From: Zelopaecilomyces penicillatus
Lineage: Eukaryota > Ascomycota > Sordariomycetes > Hypocreales > Pseudodiploosporaceae
Direction of reading: 5' to 3'
DNA length: 64,000 bases
Assembly (NCBI GenBank): GCA_005765155.1
Contig: VCCP01000008.1
Coordinates: 1,612,001-1,676,000, forward strand
Program-made: the position numbers and the translations under genes
The notes under the pieces: generated by a model
The model's database searches: none
What the model saw: only the letters and a program-made list of their open reading frames with translations
What the model was told of the DNA's origin: nothing
In this document: piece after piece, positions 22,858 through 35,298 of the stretch
How the letters are laid out: each line of letters begins with the position of its first letter
How positions within the stretch are numbered: position 1 is the first letter of the stretch

Positions 22858-24476
22858 GGTTGTGTGGTTGTAGGTTGTTGGTCCGAAATATACCACTCCC
22901 TGAGACAGATATTGCCCGCAAATCGCTTTGTCTGTACTCACCGATCGTCCTCATGATCGTCGGTGTATCGGGACCAACTAACAAACAAGATTTGTATCGA
23001 GCCCGGTCTTTTTTACTCTTTCCTCTTCAGCCTTACCCAAGCCCTCGTGATAAACAACCAACTCCCGTTGCCACTATCACCACCATCGGCATCCTACAAC
23101 AGGCTACCTCTTTGAGATACCGCGCCTCGCGACTATTATAAAATGCCTGACTACACGTTGGTAATATATAATAGAAAATACACGGACCCGTATTCGTGTC
23201 TATTTCCGGTATCATGGAGTTGGTAGCCGTTCCCATCCCGCAAAAGCCGAGAGCACGAGACTCCCCCTTCCCCAGCCCAGCCCTACGCCCCATCTCACCG
23301 GAGATAAAGGTGAAAGTCAAATGAGATGCAGATGATACGATATGACTCGTTACGGCTGTGTGCTGGTTTGAGAATGGACCCGAAAACGAAGAGATCGGGC
23401 GCTTTTTCATATCAAGGCTGAGAGCCTGATTCTCGAGTTCTAAGTTTGGGGGACAAGGCGGAAAAAGAGGGAGCGTTGTTGGGACCATGTCTGGGAGTTT
23501 TGAGCAGCCTTGCCAAGTTTGCTAGTCTATACATTGCCTAGTATTGTCAACTGTGTGGATAAAAACCATAACCAACCATTTGCCAGTGTGTGTACCGGAA
23601 TTAGGCTAGAGTTGCAATCCATCTCCTCGGGATCCCAACAACCATTCTAGTGTTTTTTTTTATTTTTATTTTTTATTTTTTACAATAAGCACCCACCCAC
23701 TCACGAGTCACAATTGCCAGTCATAGTGTCCAAATCTGCCACAACACAACACCACCCAACCCATCACCACCCAACAGCAGCATCATCCGCTGAGACACCC
23801 TGCTACACTGAGTTGCCCGATTCGCATGTACACAAAACACCTGCATCAAGATCTGAGTCACCACAACAAGCTAAAAAAGCTTATTTATTCTCTCTTACAA
23901 CTGTCCGGTCTGCCGACAACGAACTTTGCGCCCGGGACTCCGGATCCGTTGATGGCTCCGGGCCGGAGGGGAACCAACCCCCACAAGCGTCATATGATAG
24001 TCATTGCCAAGTTGTTTTAGGTGTTGGGTTCCAATGCGAACACGAATACTTACTCCCCTGTCGCAAATTAAAAGAATACGCTGCTGCTACTACTGCTGCA
24101 TTGACAGGACCGTGCAACTTTTGTTGTTCTTAATAAGAATGCATGCACAAACAATAGTTGACAGGGTTTGGGACAATAAAACCGGCATTGAAGAGCATTC
24201 CAGAGAGTATCCATCATACTGCACATAACAACGCTCGCCTAAACCACTACATACACCCAGACTTGCTCCTTGTACCAAAATAGTGCATTCATGACAAATA
24301 TCATTCCCGGCTTTAACAAAAGATTGGGCCAACTTGGCCATGCAACATCTTCCGATGTAATTACTCCCCAAGAAAAGAAGAAGAAAAATTCAAGACGGAC
24401 GCCTGCCTATTCAAGTGCAGAGAAATGCAGAAGAAGAAAAGAAATACACCAAATTTCCAAAACAAACTCAAAAAAA
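22513..24476. other. intergenic region, microsatellite and T-rich tracts
   Basis: About 2 kb between two minus-strand genes. It has a (TTG)n microsatellite at 22826-22858, a T-rich block at about 23650-23685 and CCACCCA-rich sequence after it. A 151-residue minus frame at 23033-23488 has no recognisable motif and I do not call it. The region includes the SDR promoter and the 3' flank of the phosphoesterase gene. Confidence 0.55.
22826..22858 (+). repeat. (TTG)n microsatellite
   Basis: About eleven tandem TTG/TGT units upstream of the SDR gene. Confidence 0.95.
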
Positions 24477-26402
24477 TCAGCACTCCCCCTTCCAGTTGTT
24501 GGTGACCCATTCTACCAACTTGTCTGCCAGCGTCCCCTCCATATACAACTTGACATCCTTGTTATCAAAGTCTCTTCCGCTGAACCTGAGTGCTAGGATG
24601 AGGAATGGCTGAACAAAGTCCAAAAACACGAGATCCACCGTATCTGGCGTGCCGTTCTCTGGAAACCCAATCTCTGCTTGAATACAGTTTGGTGTAGCGT
24701 AAAACTCAAGTGGCTTGCGGACAGTGTCGTCGCCATCGTTGCCGATATCATCTACGGTCGTATATCCGGCCAAGAGCTTGCTGTCGCTGCTTCTTCTCTT
24801 GGCGTCAGTGTGAGGCGCTTTGAGGTCACGCAACTCAAGTCGGACTTCCTCTTCCTCCTCTTTTGCCTTGGCCGCCAATAACCGGTCAATGTGGAACCGC
24901 TGCTGAGGGTCGTTCAAGAATTTGGTTTCCACATTATGTACATCCAAGATCTTGCTCGCGCTGTTGAGGATTTCAATCACCTTGCGTGCAACTTTGTATG
25001 GCACATCAGGGATATAATTCCAGCCACTGCTGAAGGGGCTAACCGTGTAGGTGCTGTCTCTGGTGAAAGGACCCTTGACGACGTCGAATCTAATACCTCC
25101 AGTGTTCACAATAGCGAGTCTAGGCTTCCCCTTTCTGTCCTCTTTGGTAACAATGTCGGGCAAGACCTCCTCCTCAATCCACGTGTAGACACTATCGGGC
25201 CCTGGGTACTTGGCCTTGCTCATCCACAAATCGCGTGGCGCGCATCCATATACATGGTTGAGGTTCAGCGCCTTGCGAGCTTTTGTGATCATCTGGCTTG
25301 TCTTCTGGCCGCGCTTGGTGGGGAAGGTCGTCTCATTCAACCCGGTATGATAGTACATGCCGTAGAGATTATTATCGATGTATTTGCGACTGAAGGAGAG
25401 GCTAGCATCAGCCGAAAGCTCTTTCTGGCCTTCAGTCTTCTTGGGCTTGATTCCGTCTATCGACATCCAGCCAATTGTTTCCAGATAGCGGCCCGACGCA
25501 ATAGCAAAAGATCGATCATCATAGCGCAGCGCGTCTCGCACATGAAAGTGGCCACCAAAGAAGACAATGGGAATGTGCCAATTCTGCTTCCTTATGGCGG
25601 TGAAAATGGTCTTGAATTCTTCCATCCGCAGGCCAACATGGCCTGTGACGACGAAGAGGTCGGGCTTCTCCCGAATCGCCTTTTGGAACCATTCTTCTTT
25701 GATGGTCTCAGCTACCGGCTGGACCACACTGTTGTTGGCGTTGCCGGTGAAGTCAAATAGAAAGCCAAAGGCGACGATTTCGAGACCCAGGTTCTTGGTC
25801 TTGAACTTGCGATAGCGCTGAGCTTGAGGCACACGCTCGCCGGTCTTGCCGTCAATGTAGTCTAAGTTGGATGCAAGGTAATTGCCCTTGAAATTTGGCA
25901 CAGTTGTGTTGTGCTCACAGTCGACAGAGTATGCCTTATAGAGCTCGTGGTTACCGGTGCTAATAATGTCAACCCCATGCTCAGCGTAGATGTCGTACTG
26001 GTAGCGGCCCTTGGGGGTTGAGCTATCATAGAGCCCAGTGCCTTCAATGCGGTCGCCGGTGTCGATGATGAGGAGATCGGCGCCTTTATCGTCAGCCTGC
26101 TTTCGAATGTGCTCGGAAAAGGAGATGTAATCGCCCCAATCGGCGGAATACTGCGGTCTTCACTGCTGTTAGCGTACTGACTCAGGTTTCCTGGAACAGG
26201 CATATATGGTTTCTGGATCTAGAACTGACTCTTGGAGGTGCCCGCTGAGCCACGCGTGAGTATCGGTCGTGTGTAGGAAGTTGAGCTGCCCCCAGACCAG
26301 GTCTCGCATGGGTGCAGCGACAGGTTTCGCGGCTTCAGGCTGGGCCGCCCTGACGACGCTGGCGGCAAGGGAACCGCTGAGGAGGGCGTTTCGGAGCATC
26401 AT
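24477..26402 (-). CDS. secretory metallophosphoesterase / 5'-nucleotidase-like protein (YHR202W type)
   Basis: Two minus-strand exons, 26230-26402 and 24477-26157, join over a 72-base intron (GTCAGT donor, GCTAACA branch, GTGAAG acceptor) so that HLQE runs into PQYSADWGDY. The product is 617 residues, close to the yeast vacuolar protein YHR202W. An N-terminal signal peptide (LLSGSLAASVVRAA) is followed by the calcineurin-like phosphoesterase metal motifs: TDTH (D47, H49), GD (92-93, IIDTGDRIEG), GNHE (126-129), a GH at 230-231 (VVTGHVG) and GGHFH (259-263). The C-terminal part carries 5'-nucleotidase-like sequence (LAIVNTGGIR, PFSSGWNYIPDV). An Arg/Glu-rich low-complexity stretch (KAKEEEEEVRLELRDL) lies near residue 475. 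It likely hydrolyses phosphate esters in the vacuole or outside the cell; the substrate is not known. The TTG or GTG start-like codons inside the frame are not needed once exon 1 is added. Confidence 0.91.
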
Positions 26403-29400
26403 GGTGGGCGTCGTCGAGCCAAGCTTCTGCGAGGAGAGCAAGGCCTCTACCTATAAATGCGTGGTGGTGCACAGTGTAGTGTTTTTAAGCTGGCAGTTTG
26501 GGTGCTTGGTTTGGCAATGGAGATGAAGATGAAGCTTGAAGCTGAAGCTGAAGCTTGGAGGCTGGGAGGCTGGCAAGGCTGGCTTGAGTCCTCCGACGTC
26601 GCAAACATGCACACGTGAAGTGCCATCCATCAGGGTGTAGCCTGGGCCACAGCTGTGACATCAGGGTGCAGCAGCCTGGACGCTATTGTTACAGCGCAAT
26701 ACCCCACTGTAGCAGCCTCACTGGCTGGTCACCTGGTCACCTCAGCCATCACTAGCTTTGGTCATCAAGGTCACGCTGCAGCGTCCCCCCTCCCAGCCAT
26801 TGCTTTACTCCGTCTTCTTCGTTGAACAGTTCCATACAACATAGCAATCACGACCACATATTCAGATTCAAGATAGACAAGGTCCTTTGCATCTTCAGCT
26901 CACCTTTTGTCATGCTACCTCCATACTTCTTTCTAGGTTCATATGAACTTGCCTAAGAAACAAATTGATCCTAATTCTTCAAAGCCACCCACGCCCCCTC
27001 AACTCTTTGGTTACAAAGACCCTTACAAACGGAGGTTGTTCACAATCAGTCTAAATAATTACTGGCTTGAAGTAGCAATTACTATAGAGATCTTGACAGT
27101 CTGTTAACTGAGCAGAGAAAGGCCCTCGAAAACATAAAAGGTTCGATGTCCTTGTATTAATCTAGGGTTTGAAATACCGTAGCGCTGGCTTTCCATTGTA
27201 ATCTAGTCAGTTCAAAGCGATGTGCTTAATCATGGCCTTGATCAGATCGAGTCTTTCGCATGTCTAGTGTCATTCTGACCGCAGACTAATACCCCACGGA
27301 CCTGGCTTTCGAAAGCTGCATTCGGCCATACCTGTCCCTTGAATCGAGGCCAACCTTTCCTGTATCTACTGTAGTAGCCCAACAATAGATCTATGACCCA
27401 TGGGCACGACATTTGAAAGTGATGTCTGGCTGTACGTATCGTTGAATCCAACCTGTTGTTTACCATATGAAGCAGACGATTGACGATGGGCTCAGATTCC
27501 ATTGATGCTGCATCCGACAGTGATTTTCGACCATTGATATCACTGGAATCTATATCCACATTGCTTGTGTCTAGAAACATCCTGAGATTGACTCTTACCT
27601 TTTAAACGCGGCATGCGACAGAGTTGTTTGATCATAATCATCCCATGTTTCCATTCCAAGCTTTCGTTTTCCTGAGTCTAACCAAAAGTATACCTTCATC
27701 TTAGGCATGGGGGCCACTATAGCTCGAACTATCAAGATGTTAACAGATAACCAGAGAGGTGATGAAAGAGAACTTTAGATAGTAGGTAGCACAGCCATAG
27801 TAGGCAAATACATAATCAACTAGCTGCAGCAAACTACTTCGGTGTCAACTGATCTTCCCAGAGTCACCTACACAAGAATTGCTGTAGATGAAATAGCACA
27901 GCCCAGTTAATCGTGGGTATATATCAAGGACACATCTAGGGCAAGCAACGAGTCCGGAGAAATGAGGTGTATTGGTTATATGACCCGATGTAAACAGAAA
28001 GGAAAATAATGAAGGGCGTCTTCATCGCATCCACAGCGTCCACCACCGTTATTGGCACCTTGTGCGGGGCTGCTGCATACCAGGCAGAGTTTTTGTTCCT
28101 CGCAGTAGAACCAGATGGTACCACAATTATGCGACTAGTTGAATCCGCAGATGGTCCAACATTGGCTATGCTGTGCCGGTAGATACATCTTGAAGCGAAT
28201 GGTTTATATATCGCGTAGGTGGGTTGTTAGCGCCAGGTTATATGATACAAATGAATGAAAAGTGTGTCTATAGTAGGTTGTTTAAGAGGAAGGACCGACG
28301 TGATGAAATCTTACCTATATTCACAACTGTGCCCAAGTTAACGAATCAAGGTGAGGCTCATGATCTTCTAAATGAAGCCTATTCAACAGATGCGGCTGGC
28401 CAGATTGTCGTTCATTGCAAACTGAAAGATAATACCGTCAACACTTTTAAACAAGCTACATGTGTACGGGCCCGACCGTTAATAGGAAATTTGTCTTTTT
28501 AAACTTCATCCATACATAACTTGTTGTTTCTGATTGTCGAGACTGCCATTGAGCGCGGTCCATCTGATTGCCACAGCTACTTTGCAGCAAAGGCCGAGTC
28601 GAGGATATAGGGTTGGGCATTCTAATCATGTCATAGTTAATTATGAAGTTTGACAACTATTCCAGTATGTTCTAATTCACAGTAGACTCGTGTCTTTGCC
28701 TGTGAGAACGCAAGTTGGCCATGTCTTTCATCTCCACATTCCATCTGAGACTGTAACAAGCCAGCACAATACGTTTCGTTGCTTCATATTTCCATTCGCT
28801 GCTGGCATTTCATTGATCTCTCTCTGAACTCTATCTGTGCGGTTATAGCTGTAAGCATTTCGTTTGGTAGACACAGTAGTATGGATTATTTTTAGCAAAT
28901 GGATTGCGACTCAAATCAGTAACCCCTGTGTTTGTTCAGGCTGACACCAATCTATTCATGCAGATTATTTACACTCAGCCATCAGAAGTGGAGAGCAAAG
29001 AGTGTCTTTGTTCAGGATGCTGTTTGTCAGATTAATTCTCATTATTTTGATCATGGAACTGATTCACTAATGTGTCGTTGCATTGTTGTACAGTCAAGAC
29101 AAGTGAGGAAACTTCAGTTCTGTGGATCTAGCTTCTTGATTCAATCTTTAAATTATTGATAAATTAAGTAAACAAATCCTCATTGAAGACGTCCGATAGA
29201 AGTAAAATCTACATCACCTTCTAGGATGTATTGTGTTTTCTCCATGTCATGGATCAGAAGTGTAAATAGTTGTCATTCATATAGGCTCAAGAACCTAACG
29301 AGGCATATTCAGCCTTTGCCTGCCACCACAGTCCCAGATGGCGATACAAATCTGTCCTCGCTGTTATCGAGCTGCTGGTTCCAATCTAGATAAATTGGAC

Positions 29401-29879
29401 TGCAGATGTCAATCGTTCCAAGACAGAGTAAAGTTCACGTGCCTGCTTCCAACATGTTTCTTGAGTTCTTAATTCACTTTGTAAATAGTCTCCGTTTGAG
29501 TGCAGGAATTTGGCCTTGACAAGACAGGTTGAGTTATGATCCAGCCAGTAGTTTTCTTTAAGCTAGGGATTATGATGAATTAACAGAGCAAGCTTATGAG
29601 AATTCCTCAACGAGGCATAGAGTAGCGAATAATTGTCACTAAGTTGTACAGAGTCAAGTCTTAATCGAGGTTTGGGAACTCCCTGAACTATGCTACAATA
29701 CGTCGACCGTATCATCACACATCTCAAACGTACTTCTCCACCATATCTTACCACTACATAAGACCCTACATCGCCGGTACATCCCCCATTTCACCAGCCG
29801 CGGCAGTGTTATTACTCGGCGGGTTTCCCGAGTCTCGTTTCGCTCATAGAACCAACGGTAGAAGCGAAAATCCTCATGA
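26403..29879. other. AT-rich gene-poor region
   Basis: About 3.5 kb after the phosphoesterase promoter. The first 400 bases contain GAAGCTT/GAAGCTG repeats near 26530. Beyond about 26.9 kb the base composition shifts visibly towards A/T and stops are frequent in all frames; no frame exceeds about 112 codons. I see no transposon domain or terminal repeat. It may be old degraded repeat DNA, but no direct evidence was found. Confidence 0.5.
29815..29869 (+). other. two hairpins just upstream of the tRNA gene
   Basis: CTCGG (29815-29819) can pair with CCGAG (29828-29832). TTTCGCT (29838-29844) can pair with AGCGAAA (29863-29869) around an 18-base loop. Both lie within 65 bases of the tRNA-Ser start and are GC-rich compared with the AT-rich surroundings. 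They could belong to a decayed RNA gene or be chance. No known RNA family is recognised. Confidence 0.4.
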
Positions 29880-29961
29880 GGCACGATGGCTGAGTGGTCT
29901 AAAGCGTGAGACTCGAAATCTTATCTCCTAGGAGGCGTCGGTTCAAATCCGGCTCGTGTCG
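29880..29961 (+). tRNA. tRNA-Ser (anticodon CGA)
   Basis: An 82-base cloverleaf: acceptor GGCACGA pairs with TCGTGTC (one G-U) and is followed by discriminator G. The D-loop region has TGGCTGAGTGGTCTAAAGC (A-box). The anticodon stem TGAGA/TCTTA encloses loop CTCGAAA with anticodon CGA, reading UCG. A long type II variable arm can fold as CTCC-TA-GGAG. The T arm is GTCGG-TTCAAAT-CCGGC (B-box). Discriminator G and the long variable arm identify it as serine. No intron is present. Confidence 0.96.
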
Positions 29962-29964
29962 TTA

Positions 29965-29969
29965 TTTTT
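29965..29969 (+). terminator. RNA polymerase III terminator
   Basis: A run of five T starts four bases after the tRNA-Ser discriminator base, the usual Pol III stop signal. Confidence 0.8.
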
Positions 29970-31526
29970 GCACATATTTGGTATGCATTATGTATTATTT
30001 TTTGGTGGAAACTTGTTCTCCGTTTGACTTGGTTATATATGCTAGATGGTTGTGACTGTTCTGTGTGCACAGTGTCTGGGTAGCAGTCCGACTGTGATGT
30101 ATGGAACTCCCATGTGTGAAGGGAACAGTAATAAGATAAGCAGATGGCCATTTGAAAATGTAATCAGAGCAGTAAAAAACCCTTTTGATCGTATGCTCAA
30201 CTTGTCTTTTGTTGAATACTTGGTTAGGTGTACGAAACTCTGATCTGTAGTCTGTCTTCCTTTTGAACTCTCAATACTTTAATTATATAGGCAAATGTTA
30301 CATAGGCTTTACAACAGTGTTGAAACATATTCCAGCTCTTAAATTGACTTATTGAGTTGTATATACACATTGGAATTAACTAGTCTCTTGAATGTATCAG
30401 GACTTACACCGCTGTTTGATGAATCAATGTGGCTTCAACAGATATCCGCATAAAGAACAGGGTATAACACATGTAATGCAGTGCAAGTAACGTGCTGATT
30501 TTCGGTAAGATGAGTTTATTTGACGGGTCCATACTGCATCTCAAATGAAGCTTACTGAAAGGCAACATTGTCCATGCTGTTCTTCCGTGCCGCATGCAGG
30601 AGGTGCTTCAAAAAAACATCAGTTCGTAGGTAGCACAAGGTAGGCTGTTCACAAATAGCCTAATCTTATCGTTGCTCAGGGTGTGTCTCGGTTTTCCGTC
30701 AAACACACATTCAAAAGACTTTTTCTTTTTTTCTCCAGCACGTGAACTTATATTGAATACCCGGTTTCCGGCTATCTCAGAGACAAAAGAAACAGGGGAG
30801 GGGGTATAATGAGGACTGTCAACTCAAGGCCCAAATGGGGAGAGCCGAACCTGCTTAGTTTCAAAAAAAAAAAAAAAGATTGATAAAGTTACTATGTAGT
30901 GAGCATGTGATGCAACGGGAGAAAAACCAACCCTCAGACACGGCACAGTTGAGACATTTGATAATGGGTTTTTGTTGGGCGCGCATGCATGCCATCCATC
31001 GATTTGGGCGACTAAGAGAGCAAGATTATGTGCTTTGTGAGACACGTGAGCTTGCAATATGCATATACGGAAGACTATTGTCTCCATTTTGATGGACCCG
31101 GTTGTCTGCCATTCGTCTCTTATGGAGCCGGCTATCGCGGCATAACCATCAGGCGGTGATCGCGGGAGTGATAATTTGAGGGTGCAGCCTAGTTGTTTCG
31201 AGTACGCGATTAATGTCTTATGGATGTGGTCATTTGTTCAAGAAACGGGATGTGGTTTAGATTTTAGACTACGTGGCTAGTCTTCTGATGCTCTTTAGTA
31301 TAGTTAGTAGTAAACCCATACACCTTTCTCATCTCATTCTCTTGAAAGTTGTCTATTACAACCCACGGAATCTAGTAAGTAGCATTCAATTATCGCTCAC
31401 ATGTTTGGTTCAGTCCTTGTAAATCGTCACGCGGAGCCTAGAAACAAAGAAGTCAAGACATATCTCTCATAGTTCTATACTGCATTTGACACATATCAAA
31501 TGTTTGCTTCTTCCCCCCTGAGCCGA
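29970..31526. other. AT-rich intergenic region, no gene seen
   Basis: 1.5 kb between the tRNA and the methyltransferase 3' end. It has an A run at 30862-30876 and many stops in all frames. I see no conserved motif. Confidence 0.55.
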
Positions 31527-32351
31527 TCATCCGCGTTTTCTAATGCTCATCATAAGGAAAACCGGTCTCAGCTGATCCTCTTCCGCCACCGTACCCGCCT
31601 CCAACTCCTCTGCCGTAGGCAGCCACTCCATAAACCCTGCAATATCAAACCCAGCATCCAGGAACGCGTTCATGTATCCCGTCAAAGTGCGGTGTTGCTT
31701 TCTCACACCCGGCGCCAGCCAGTTGGTAATTCGCTCGCCCTCCTTGTAATAGTTGTTAAAGGCCCAGTATCTAGTAGTAGTTTTGTCATCATCGCCTAAG
31801 CCACTGGGGCCAGATAGGATTGTCTGGTTCGACGGTGCCGTGTAGATGGGATGCTCAACGTTGAAGACAAAAAGACACCCTGGTTTGAGAACCCTGTGTA
31901 CTTCGGCTAGCAAGTCTGACAGGTTGACAAGGTAGTGAAGCACGAGAGAGCTGAATACAAGCCCGAATCGGTAGGCATCGTCAGGGGAAGTGGCATTAGT
32001 GGCGGCGACGGCGATGGCGGTGGCGTCAGTGATGGGCTCGAGGGCATCAAGGTCCGCCCGTCGATATTCAATCACCCTGTAACTTTCCTCTGCAGAGCGC
32101 TTCCGTGCCTCACGGAGCATGTTCTCGGACAAATCCAGCGCAAGGACAGACCTGGCGCCCTGATCTACGGCCCAACGAGCGAACCAACCCGAACCACACC
32201 CCAGGTCGAGGACATCTAGGCCTCTGACGTCCGGGACGAGTTTGTGCAGGCGGTTCCAAGCCGGGTCCCTGTCTAGGTCGGCATTGGACCTGTCATAGGC
32301 TCCCATGTAAGCCTCGAAAAAGCCGGGCTGGTCGTAGATATTTTGGGACAT
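31527..32351 (-). CDS. class I SAM-dependent methyltransferase
   Basis: A single-exon minus-strand gene, 274 residues, starting at ATG 32351. Motif I is VLDLGCGSGWFA (47-58), which binds S-adenosylmethionine. Motif II is VLALDLSENMLREAR (about 69-83), and the adenine-pocket segment is YRRADLDAL (97-105). Post-motif sequences follow: FGLVFSSLVLHYLVNLSDLL and VHRVLKPGCLFVFNVEHPIY, the methyltransferase-11/UbiE-like layout. The N-terminal YDQPGFFEAYMGAYDRS block is typical of small-molecule methyltransferases of this fold. The substrate cannot be assigned, and no biosynthetic neighbours are present. The gene sits alone between an AT-rich gene-poor region and the long low-complexity desert to the right. 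An uncharacterised metabolic role is the best statement. Confidence 0.93.
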   Translation of the reverse strand: MSQNIYDQPGFFEAYMGAYDRSNADLDRDPAWNRLHKLVPDVRGLDVLDLGCGSGWFARWAVDQGARSVLALDLSENMLREARKRSAEESYRVIEYRRADLDALEPITDATAIAVAATNATSPDDAYRFGLVFSSLVLHYLVNLSDLLAEVHRVLKPGCLFVFNVEHPIYTAPSNQTILSGPSGLGDDDKTTTRYWAFNNYYKEGERITNWLAPGVRKQHRTLTGYMNAFLDAGFDIAGFMEWLPTAEELEAGTVAEEDQLRPVFLMMSIRKRG

Positions 32352-33315
32352 GTTTTTTGTTGAGTGGGGCCAAAAGAGGAGGGTTTCTTCCGTTTTTGGT
32401 CTTTCCCGTCTATCCCAATCTTGTTGTCTGTCTCTCTATCCTTTTCCTTTCCTTGGTCTTGGAGAACCCGGGGGGGAGGGGGGTCTCACCAACCTGGGGT
32501 CAGGTGTGTGAAAAATAAGTCTTCTTTGGGCCAACTAATGGGGAAATAGAGTCTACACCCTTGTGCTGAACCATGGATAAGCCCTTCTGGGATGTCTTGA
32601 TTTAGTGTTATATGGACATGGACGGACATACCAGACCAACGGCTGGGTTTATAAGAAAATAGTTTATTTTACAAAGTGCTGATCATAGTTTCAATAGAGA
32701 CCCCAAAGAACTTTTGTCAACTTGGCTAGTTGGAAAACAACCGTATAAAACTATACAAGATAAGTTTGCATAATTTCCCCATTTGAATAATAAGCATACG
32801 ACGTAGTGAGCTCAGTTTATCAGTCTACGAATCCCCATAAGCAAATTACGCCTTCGCCCCATTCAAAAGTCTCGCCACAAACTAACTGCCCAGCCGTCTT
32901 CGGCTACGTCCGAGTTTTCCCAAGGGTTTCCAGCTTTTTTTCGTCGTTTGTTGACCCCACGCAGCCTGCCTGCCTTCCCAACAGACAAGACAGGTCAGTT
33001 GTTACATACATACATGCACAAAAAAAACCGTTACGCGAGGTCGGTGTGAGTCAAACCCCTGTGATCCTTATGGGCAAGCTATGACTGGAATGCAGAGTTT
33101 TTATTTTTATTACAAACGAGATTTTGGCTATTGTCGGCATTGGACAACCGTTTCCTCTGATCAATTGGCTCGCTGGGAAATAAATGGGCCACAGAAACCC
33201 TATTCAGCCTCATTAGGATAACAAGGTAGGGCAGTTCATCCTTCTCCCGAAATCAGGCAGCCAGTAATAACGGTTTGTGAATGCCGAGATGAACAATCCC
33301 GTACTATAGTAGACT

Positions 33316-33327
33316 GGGGGGGGGGGG
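33316..33327 (+). repeat. poly-G run (12 G)
   Basis: Homopolymer G run followed by further G-rich sequence to about 33350; first of the desert series. Confidence 0.95.
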
Positions 33328-33688
33328 CTCCAATATAGGGGGGAGGGGGCATCCAACCAACAACACAATGCTCAGCCCTGTGGGTAACACAGATATTGGT
33401 ACGCCTATTGCACAGTATGTAAATTAAGAAGTAAGCTCTTCATCAAACCAATGCGACGTACGGTATCCTATGGATCACAACCATGTGAACATGACCTGGA
33501 TAGGCAGATGCACGTCAGCACGCACGCATGTTAGCCAAGCTATTCTCGAACACGCAAGTAGATGATGATCTGCCGGGTTACCGCTATTCCACGGAGATCC
33601 GCTCGTCGTGGCGCCTTGTGCCCTCAAATTGCTAGCCCGGACCGTTATTGCTGCTACTTCTGCTGTACGAGCGAGCCTTGTTGTGGCG

Positions 33689-33718
33689 ATGCCATGCCAT
33701 GCCATGCCATGCCATGCC
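33689..33718 (+). repeat. (ATGCC)6 microsatellite
   Basis: Six tandem five-base units. No coding context is evident. Confidence 0.96.
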
Positions 33719-34208
33719 AATGACACCGTCAGCCCTAAGGGTGTGCGTGTGTGTCCTGTTGACCCTACTTCACGCCAAGTTCACGCCAACCTCGCAGAAA
33801 ATCCCAAAAAAAGGCTGAGACTTTTGAGGAGCCTTGTCATCCTTGCACCCAGCCAACGTGCCGAGATGTGTGTGAACCGCCCTCCCACACATAGTTGTAT
33901 CTATCTGCCCTACCTACCGCCTTTCTTTTTAGTTATCCATGGCTGGGGGGGAATTTCCTCACGGCAATTCGGGAATCAAATGGCAACTGCAGTAACCATC
34001 CAAAATCCAGCCGTGCTCATTTGCTGGTGAGGATGAGGATGATTGTTTCGGCCTGACCACGAGTTGCGCCACGCACCTCTATTTATTACCTGTTTCCCTT
34101 TTTTTCTTGAATTGCTGACAGGGACCGTGAGCCCGCCCATTTTTGTGATTTGATGATTTGTCACCTGCGTCGTTTTGCACGGAAAGCACGGAGCAAGCAA
34201 GTAGCGAA

Positions 34209-34223
34209 CCCCCCCCCCCCCCC
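34209..34223 (+). repeat. poly-C run (15 C)
   Basis: Homopolymer C run on the plus strand. A second run of ten C lies at 34871-34880. Confidence 0.95.
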
Positions 34224-35272
34224 TAGTTTCACTTTTCCACGGCCCGGCCGGCTTAATGGGCGGACAACGCTCCAGGGTCGGTAAGCAGCAGCGAGAGCCA
34301 TGTGAGTTTATCAGGGTCCGACCGCCGTTCTTCTCCCTGCCCCCGGATCGACATCATCTCTCAATCTGCCGAGTCAGCACTGCCAAGAGAGCGCGTTCTT
34401 TTCTGTTCTGGGGGTTTTTTTTAGCGAAAACAGAATGAAGGCATCGTGGGGCGGGCGTCGACTAGTTGGGAGAAAGAGAGATAGAGAAACCCGCCAAGAA
34501 CGGTTTTTGGTGTGGTAGTGTTGCGTTTAATGTTCCCTAATCAAGACTGGTTGGGTGACTTGCTGTGGGAGCAGCAATTCCCGTTGGTAAAACACAAAAA
34601 TTGAGCGCCCGCCCAGCCGTGACGGTGCCTCCTCCACTCGAAAGTTACGCGTTCTGTAGCATCCGGATGTCGGAGGGTGAGACAAGCCCTGCCAAGAAGG
34701 CATTTCCCCCGCTCGCTCTACGTTATGCCTGATTGCTGCGGCGTCTCGATCTCCTATTCTGACCAAAGCTCAAGCGGGGAGCATCGGCTACAAGTCCGTT
34801 GTTGAGAATGATGACGATGACGATAATGGAGATGATGCTATACCCATCAGCAAGCACGTTCCCATCAGGACCCCCCCCCCTCTTTTCATCTTCTCAAGGG
34901 GTCTGGCACGTTGCATCAACTCTAAACAAAGAATCTTGGGAATTGATGTCGCGGTCTAGATACGGAGGAACCGGCCGGAGCATCGGCGCAGGTAACTTTT
35001 CCATAGAGCTTTCACACCATACACACACCCTCTGCTTTGCATTATCTGGTCGGGATTGGGTCCGGATGCGAAATGCATAATCGCATCCCATCTTGTTCGC
35101 CTCAAACAAGCGCCTGTCTGCAGCATGAAGTTACATTCGCCAGTTAACCAACCCAACCTGACAGAACCTCGCGTGGTTCTATCCACCATCCCCCCCCTGG
35201 TCCTCAATGCGGTTTCCCCATCCTCCAATACGAACAAACCCCCAAAGAAAACGAAATCCGGGGTCGAAGCTT

Positions 35273-35298
35273 GTAGTGTAGTGTAGTGTAGTGTAGTG
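35273..35298 (+). repeat. (GTAGT)5 microsatellite
   Basis: Five tandem GTAGT units, followed about 95 bases later by a CT/CA dinucleotide tract at 35393-35424. Confidence 0.95.

Noticed and set aside
23033..23488. 151-codon minus frame between the SDR and phosphoesterase genes
   Set aside because: No motif, no signal peptide, irregular composition and no supporting splice sites; probably chance.
24891..25760. 289-codon plus frame opposite the phosphoesterase
   Set aside because: Antisense shadow. The minus frame carries all metal-binding motifs.
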